From contig NC_085921.1 in assembly GCF_035222485.1 (NCBI RefSeq), forward strand, positions 1,798,001 to 1,862,000: 64,000 nt of DNA. The letters are read 5' to 3'. The position numbers and the translations under genes were made by a program. Origin of the DNA: Podospora pseudoanserina. Lineage: Eukaryota > Ascomycota > Sordariomycetes > Sordariales > Podosporaceae. Below, piece after piece: positions 57,542 to 64,000 of the stretch (positions within the stretch are counted from its first letter, which is position 1; every line of letters begins with the position of its first letter). The notes below the pieces were generated by a model. That model was not told where the DNA came from, made no database searches, and saw nothing but the letters and a program-made list of their open reading frames with translations.

Positions 57542-58962
57542 GTCGGTGATAAAACTGAAGGACAGGGGCAAATTAGAACGTTGTCATGACGATATGAAAA
57601 GATGAAAAGATTTGGGTAGCCGAAGGATTTTGGAAGACTGGAAGGAGAGCAGAGGGGAAGATCAGGTCAACCTTCACAACTCCGGATGAACCTCTGCGAT
57701 AAACCCAAAGAGACCTCACCCGGCCCGACTTGACGGTGTCACCGCCGACATCTGTTTCTTCTTTCCGTCCCCTACCCGTTCTTGTTTCTGAAGACCGCTT
57801 GGGAGCGACAAATGGCGGCCGATGGAAATGTTGGGGCACGCGTGACGCGTGGAGGGCCCCGAACGAGGGGCCAATGTGAATGACCGATCATGAGATTTGG
57901 GCGCTAGGTTTTGACACGATTATTTTTCTTTTCTTTTGATGGATCTCGTATGAGCTGGCCGGCCGGTGTGGACTAACGGCAACCTGGCATCTGTAACCAT
58001 CTCGGTGTTGTCGTGTGTTGATAGGCGAAGGTGCCCTAAACCCACCCACCATTGAGACCTCAACCGGCCAGTGCTGTAGGGAACTTCTCAACACCCCTTC
58101 GGCAAGATTTGTGTATCTTTATCTTTCTTCGTGTAACAATAGCGGGCCGGATCTCCCCTTGAGGAAGGCCCAAGTTAATGACTGCGATCAAGCGATGAGG
58201 CTTTTGGTGTTTCACAGATCCTGCTGGTATTCTCGCTCGCGTTGGTTGCCCGAACCGACAGGTGAAGCTGCTTGATTCGATGGAGCAGAGATAGATTGAA
58301 ACCAGGAAAATTGCTTGGTCAGATCTGTTGACCCAACTGGTCAGTTCAATCCTCTAGCTCCATGCGGTATCCAAACGAGCTTCCGGTTTCTGCAGCCATG
58401 CTGCTGGTATCGAGGGTGGGTGGCCCGTTTGGAAGGCCACCCCCACCCTAATGACCACAGGTATTGACATCTTGCTTGAATATTGAATGATAATAGTGAC
58501 TGATTAGTATCCCAAAAGGGCCAGCCGTCCTGGGTGACTTCTTTGCCATGGAGTCCTACACCCGGTCCAGAGGCATCAACACAGCGCATAGACAAACGGG
58601 AGGCCACCAGAGAAGTCGTTCGGAATGAAAACCAGATTCAGTAACTTTGGAAGAAACGATACAATGACTAGTTTCGTTTCGAAGAACGCTATAAAGAAGA
58701 TGGAGAGCGTCCGCCGCTTGGTGGTTGAAGTCACGAGGAGTATGGCGTGAGCGTCCTCTGATAAGCAAGCAGCAGCCCTGGTAAGTGAAGTTGACACCCC
58801 TGAGGCACTCTTTCGGTGCCTGGGATGCATTCTGTGGCCTCGAATATGGCACTAACGATCCAGGTCTCAAGCCGAATTCAAAAAGGAGCGATCCACAAGC
58901 CCCCTCCCTTCCCCAGCAGACACGACTCCAGACTCGACGACGTAGGGATCCGCGGCTGCGAA
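57542..58962. other. intergenic between Cys-rich genes B and C
   Basis: No other gene supported. It includes the gene B 3' flank and, from about 58690, the promoter and leader of gene C. The gene C frame is open upstream to 58816, so a longer N-terminus is possible. Confidence 0.5.
58690..58696 (+). promoter_or_regulatory. TATA box of Cys-rich gene C
   Basis: TATAAAG 267 bases before the ATG at 58963 and about 120 before the alternative ATG at 58816; good match and spacing for a core promoter. Confidence 0.5.
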
Positions 58963-59484
58963 ATGTGTCATCAAGTAGCCTATGCCTTGCCGTGTGAGCA
59001 CGTCAAGACGCAGATAGTCTACTGTGCCAATGCAATCCTCGAAAATAGTGCCGATGGGGGTGAAGTCCAGGGCAGCTCTGCGGCCCGATCTTCCTCGTCA
59101 TCCGCAAAGCCGAAACACAAGAAAAAGCCAGTTTCTGAGCCCTCGAGGTCCGATAGGAAGAACCAAGGCTCGGGGTCGCCGAAAGCCATGTCGTACAAGC
59201 AACCCTGCGCCAACTTGACAATCCAGTCCTTGCCATACCCGATGCCGCCGTCTTTCGCAGAAAACCCCGACTTCTTCACGTCATCCCTGCCATCCCCCAA
59301 CTGCCCACTGTCTGATTGCCCATTCGGAATGAAAGGCCGGTGTTGGACCTGTTGTTGGTGCGGGAAAGGCGAGAATAGAACTGGACGTTGTGGGTGCGTG
59401 ATGCTTGTCGAGGGGAATATGTTGCGATGTGAACACTTGTGTTGTAAGGAGTGTGAACCGACTAGCATAAGAGACAGTGTGTAG
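58963..59484 (+). CDS. Cys/His-rich protein C, 173 residues, single exon
   Basis: Third member. I chose the ATG at 58963 because it gives the same Met-Cys-His start as the relatives; in-frame ATGs at 58816, 58825 and 58846 would add up to 49 residues, including a further Cys just before (GCEMC). Seen: MCHQVAYALPCEHVK (Cys 2, 11; His 3, 13), YC at 21, a Ser/Lys/Pro-rich linker of about 60 residues, QPC, NCPLSDCP, the shared centre CWTCCWCGKGEN (Cys 127, 130, 131, 133), GRCGC (143, 145) and the end CEHLCCKEC (Cys 156, 160, 161, 164; His 158). The tail is only nine residues. The long linker separates two Cys-rich lobes, so it may be a two-module metal-binding protein. No signal peptide. Function unknown. 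Confidence 0.72.
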   Translation: MCHQVAYALPCEHVKTQIVYCANAILENSADGGEVQGSSAARSSSSSAKPKHKKKPVSEPSRSDRKNQGSGSPKAMSYKQPCANLTIQSLPYPMPPSFAENPDFFTSSLPSPNCPLSDCPFGMKGRCWTCCWCGKGENRTGRCGCVMLVEGNMLRCEHLCCKECEPTSIRDSV

Positions 59485-61278
59485 GACTGAGCAGGGAATC
59501 TGCATCAGGAAACCGGCGAGGCTTTCCTCATGTCTATGGATTCGTTGGATCGGGATAAAATGGTACGATGTGTGCATGGTAACGACAGCAGATTCCCTCC
59601 TTGCTTCTCAGCCGGCTTGTCATGAAATAGCAGGTGACCCATGTCTCTCGCGTCATGTATTCCAGTTCAGCCCGTTCATTTTCCGAGGAGACGGGTATCG
59701 AGAGGGCGTCTTCCGACCTAGCCAGGGAAGGGTCTAGGGGATATTTGAACAAACCCAACTGTTTGTAACGTTGCTTTCCTGCCAGATCCTTTCAGTCGTT
59801 GGAAAGCCTATGTGTTGAACATGTCAACGACTCAACTTTGACTTGACGCAATCGTGGTTCAAGCGTGACAGACATCCGGATTCCGATCGAACACCTTGCA
59901 GCTGATGGCTTCGTGAAACTTGCAATCGGAAGATATTACCCTCTCTGGCACAGATCAGATCAACGTGGCGCGCGGCCTCGGATCAGGCATGATGCACATG
60001 GACGATAGTCTCGTCTCACCACTTGCCCACCATAAGCACTTCTCGAAGATCTAGGGACTTTGGTGCGTGTCTACGCTGCATGCGCGGAATCATGAAATCT
60101 CTCCGCTGCAAGACATGGCTGGTTGAGAGATGCCCCCACGACGCTTCCCACCCACAATGTGACTGTGATGACGCTGCAGATAGTGCCAGGCTGCCAACGA
60201 CACCATCTAACAGGCTGACCGATGAGTTAAATCTCGATGAAGATCGGAAACAGGATGTGTGATGTTCACGCCTAGCTGCAACCATGCGCTATGCGTGTAA
60301 TATGCAGCCTGCACTATCCAGGGCATCCAGAAATTGGCCAAGGGGGGGGGGGTGGTAGTAACAGGCAGAGTGTGATCGATAACCCAGCTGGACCCCTATG
60401 AAGTCTCGATGACCAAGGTTGTGCGAAAATGAAGAACTGCGTTGAAATCTCGAAGAGATCGAACCTTTGACCCCGTATCCAGGATGCAATGGCAAAGTGC
60501 CTGGCAACATACAATCGATTACCAGGAGCCTGGTCGTTGGGTCAGATCGGGCAGCCGGGAGCAGGGGTTTCAGCACACACTGTGCAACGGTAGACGTTGG
60601 TTGCTGTTCTGATTGGTTGGTAGCCCTGTACGAAGGAAGTAAGACGAAGCGCCGCAACTTCACACCTCCGGAGACAGGCCCGGAGACGAAATAGAACGCT
60701 ACAGGCTGGACAGATCACGGATGATTGTCAGGCTCCCTGTGGGTGAATTCGTATCGGGAATGGGAGTTCTGAAGGTAATTCGAAGAGACAGCTGGCCACC
60801 ACACAGTCTTCTTTTCTTTTTTCCAGAACAAGGAGGGTTGTCATGCTCACGATCGCGGCACCCTCATGAGGCGTCAAGACTTTCAAAGCCAGATCGTGGT
60901 GGCGGTCTCGCAGTGCAGAATCATCTGCATGACTGGAAGTCACAAGGAAGGCGGCCAATAGATGGGCCTTGTCGAGTATCCTGAAGAACTAAACAGTCTC
61001 GAGATGGTGTCCATGACAGTCTGGGGGGTGCCGAAGGTCTTCGGGATAGGGAAAGGTATAAGATGACGGATACCGGCATCTCTTCCTCATGAGTGTAGGC
61101 GTATACAAACCGAGATTTGTATCCTGAGTGACCACCTGTCAGCCTAGACACAACATCTCGTGGGCACGGGACAGAGCGGCTCAGTCGAAGACACACCTTT
61201 CACACTCAACTCCCTCACAAGCCCTCTCTTGATTTGAATCTCAAAGCACCTCTCCTGCTCCCACGCCCAATATCCACC
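59485..61278. other. intergenic between Cys-rich genes C and D
   Basis: No gene with a proper start. A plus-strand frame at 60023-60262 without an early ATG contains a C-x2-C-x9-C-x7-C array (ACLRC...LRCKTWLVERC) that might be a relic of the family; see findings. A G run of 11 lies at 60342-60352. The end holds the gene D promoter. Confidence 0.5.
61057..61062 (+). promoter_or_regulatory. TATA-like box of Cys-rich gene D
   Basis: TATAAG 222 bases before the ATG at 61279. Genes C and D thus have a TATA at a similar distance, consistent with duplicated promoters. Confidence 0.45.
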
Positions 61279-61919
61279 ATGTGCCACGGACATCCGCATA
61301 TCCACGGCTGTGGCCACCAATCCATGACTTGGCATTACTGCCCGTCAGCCCTGATCGACCTTGAGACGGGGTACGAGACAGCGTGCTCCAATGTCACCTT
61401 TGCTGCTCCCCAGCCATCCAATGCCGCCTGTGTGCTGATCAATTGCGATTACCGCAGTGGGGGCACAGGGTGGACGTGCTGCAACTGCGGAGGGCGTAAC
61501 ACCAGCGGGTGGTGCAAGAACATGTCACCCAATCCCAAATGGGAGAAGAACACGATCACCAACGAATGGGAATGGATCGAGACCTGTGACCACGGGTGTT
61601 GTCGGAATTGTGCCAAAGACTGTACGTCCTGACCCCCTCCTGATAACCCCCCCGGATTCCACTGTTCCATGGCCAAGCCCCAGGTGTGGTTCCTGACACG
61701 CACCTAGCCTCGAGCAACTACGGCGAGCCCAGCCGCAAAGACGGGAAGAGAAGTAAGGATTCTCGAAAACACCGCCACCGAACACAAGGAGAAGCCGGGT
61801 CTTCTTCGGCAGCTGATCCCATGGCCTCGTACAACATCACGCTGGACTACAGCAGCAAAGAGTCGAGGGGATTGTCCCGGAAAGAGGGAAAGTCGTCCTC
61901 GGGGCACAAGAAGAAATAG
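61279..61919 (+). CDS. Cys/His-rich protein D, two exons
   Basis: Fourth member. Exon 1 is 61279-61621; exon 2 begins at 61684 (62-bp intron, 192 residues) or at 61708 (86-bp intron, 184 residues). Both acceptors keep frame, and the second gives KDSSSNYG, closer to the Ser-rich tails of relatives. Seen: MCHGHPHIHGCGHQSM (Cys 2, 11; His 3, 5, 7, 9, 13), HYC at 21, Cys 36, 51, 56, the shared centre GWTCCNCGGRNT (67, 68, 70), GWC at 79, and the end CDHGCCRNC (Cys 103, 107, 108, 111; His 105). The tail is basic and Ser-rich (SRKDGKRSKDSRKHRHR), suggesting a nuclear or nucleic-acid-contacting role (inference). No signal peptide. It is the clearest example of the architecture. Confidence 0.78.
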
Positions 61920-64000
61920 GCGAAGATCCGTGGCGAAAGCGGAAGGCAAGAGGCGAAAGGCGAGTGTTAAATTCCTGTACCATGTGTTTATAAGAACATG
62001 TATATTTGTACCATAGCAACTTGGGCTCTCAACGGGTCCAAGCACGGCGGTGTTTTTTAGAGCATTTTCATGGCACATAGCTAGGCATGGGAAACAGGAT
62101 AGGGACAGGAAGCAGAAAAAGATCAAGGGCTTACATGATGGAGCATGGAGTCTGGCGGTGACCTGCACAGAAACGAGGCGGGATTAGTGTGTTCGTTCTT
62201 GGCTTGCTGTATTGGAGTTTTGAATTAATCGAGGGCCGGTTCCTTTGTGCGTTGGGGCGGCCGGCAAAGACTGACGGAGGTCAAATCATCGATAAAAGGC
62301 TGAGGTGGAAATATAATGAACGAAGAGATGACTTGAATCTTGGTGACCCATGTGTTTGTTCCAATGGTAGGTGATTACTGTTGGTGACTCTGAAAACAGT
62401 TGGCTGGCTCATGCCAGTAAAAGATGGCCGGTCAGGTGTAGGTAAGATTTGAAGAAGGAGCGGTCTGCCATCTGTTGATATATGGGCAGAGCGAGTGGTG
62501 GGTAATAAAAGACCGAGGGAAGGACCTCTGGAGGGTCTGGGTCCCGTCTGGATGGGCTTAGGTGGGCGGGCAGCTGAGAAGGCATTCCAAGATGGGTGGT
62601 ATATAATGCGTACTATACAGCCGACGGTTTTCGGCATGTTGTGCTTCGTGTGCAACTGGAAATAGAACGGTGAACACCCACAATCTAGCTACCAAGATCG
62701 AACCAACCCTGTCTCGGGTCAGGCATCCCTGCATGGGCATGGAGCGACTTGTGGCACATTGCTCTGAGATTGTGAATCGACGTCGCCGAAGAGATCGGTG
62801 TTGAGTGCCGTCATTTCACTGTGATGCCATGGGAAATGAGCCGACTTTATGGACGAGCTTGTGGCGGGTGTGGTTAACGACTGGCCACGGAAGGGTCTAG
62901 ATTTGCTCGGCCAGCTGCATACCTACCTGAGCCAACCAGCTTTAACGGGATTGGGCCCGATGTTCATGATAGGGAATGAAGCTGTCTCAAAACATGGCGC
63001 CACCGACAACATCGTATGTCTACATTTTTGATCAGATCGCAACCTAACAGTGATGAGAGCTGGGCATTCAGATCAGGACCGTCAGGTGCCCTAGGCAAGC
63101 TCACTTTGTTGCAAGACACCTACCTGCCCGTCACCTATCACATCTTGATCTGTACCTATCTGTACAACCGGAACCATTCCGTTACACCACATTGCCGTCG
63201 GTGATTGAAGAAGATTCTTTGCATTTGCTTTGTTCGACTGCGTCAGGTCCATGGAACCGACGTTGAGTATGGCTGGCGGAGGTGGTCATGTGACGAACCA
63301 TGTCCTTTCTGTATTGTCTGCATATATCTACTCCTTATAACACCAGTGTCGGGTGCCATAGTTTAGCAGCCTAATGTCTCTCGTCAGTACCATCAGTCTT
63401 GATGTGGTGTGCTTGTCTTGGGACATGTGGAACAGGGTGACATGACAGACACCTAGTGACTGAGCTGCCTTGTCCTTTCTCTTGTGCCATGGAAAAGTGA
63501 TGGCCAGTTTTGACCCCTGATGAGCTACTTTGTGTTGTGAGGTTGCATTCCCTGGCTGCCGTCGGTCTCGGCGGAAGGTTGACTCTTTGTCTGTGTGACG
63601 GCGTACCAACGGGTAGCACCCAATGCCACGTGCCAACCATCGGTTGATTGCAGCCGATGACGGCAAGGCAATCGGAGAGCCGTTATCTCTCTGCCCTTTG
63701 TTCGGACGCGGACGCATGCGATTCAAACTGTCAGATTGGCATCTGGTGCTTTGACCCGAGCCCAACGACGGTTGTGTAAACCATGGTGCTGCGCGGCGAA
63801 AGCCGCCAGGTCCTTCGGAGCAACTTGCCTGATATTAAAACGTCCGGCACTGGCCCCGTGTGGAGTCTTGACCCTGAGCAATACCTACTTACTGTGTACC
63901 ACCATAAGGTATTGTGCAGTGCACTGTTGCGGCACAATTGCAGGCCTGTACAGATGATACGGAGTATTTAAATATCAGGTTTATATCGATACTGATATCT
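61920..64000. other. gene-free right end of the window
   Basis: No gene, RNA gene or repeat recognised. Short frames on both strands have no domain, and none shows the Met-Cys start and W-x-CC centre of the neighbouring family. Confidence 0.5.

Noticed and set aside
1-64000. transposons, CRISPR arrays, rRNA and virus-like elements
   Set aside because: I looked for long repeats, target-site duplications, reverse transcriptase or transposase motifs and 5S-type sequence and saw none.

Overview
The window is nuclear DNA of a filamentous ascomycete. A Sordariomycete, probably Sordariales, is the best guess. It has short GT..AG introns of about 53-172 bp with CTAAC/CTAAT-like branch sites. Its gene content is typically fungal: Zn2Cys6 regulator, CFEM protein, cerato-platanin, AcrB and FHIP. 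Long gene-free leaders separate the genes. The placement is inferred from protein resemblance, not from a database search.

Layout. 0.8-3.2 kb holds a two-exon Ser/Thr kinase. 4.2-7.9 kb has two minus-strand genes, a stand-alone thioesterase and a phenol-hydroxylase-type FAD monooxygenase. 8.9-9.9 kb is an unrecognised protein. 12.2-15.5 kb carries a secreted cerato-platanin, an alpha/beta hydrolase and a T2 ribonuclease. 19.5-21.7 kb is a Zn2Cys6 regulator of the sugar/starch (COL-26/BglR/AmyR-like) type. 23.3-27.2 kb has a small conserved protein convergent with the CCR4 deadenylase. 29.6-34.2 kb has a methyltransferase, a tiny four-exon LYR protein and a mitochondrial hot-dog thioesterase. 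36.7-39.7 kb is AcrB. 42.2-46.3 kb is a CFEM protein convergent with an FHIP-family dynein adaptor. 47.6-51.7 kb has a class 3 lipase and a DUF89/ARMT1 phosphatase.

52.2-61.9 kb is the most unusual part. Four genes there, one on minus and three in a row on plus, encode cysteine/histidine-rich proteins with a shared architecture: Met-Cys start, C-x-H or CGH, W-x-CC-x-C centre, and a C-x-H-x-C-C-x2-C type end. They look like a diverged local paralogue family of unknown function, plausibly metal-binding. No transposon, CRISPR array, rRNA or convincing tRNA was recognised.

Most genes here are independent housekeeping or regulatory units. Possible functional groupings, all inferred, are the thioesterase plus monooxygenase pair, the secreted or surface proteins (cerato-platanin, CFEM, perhaps RNase T2), and the Cys-rich cluster.
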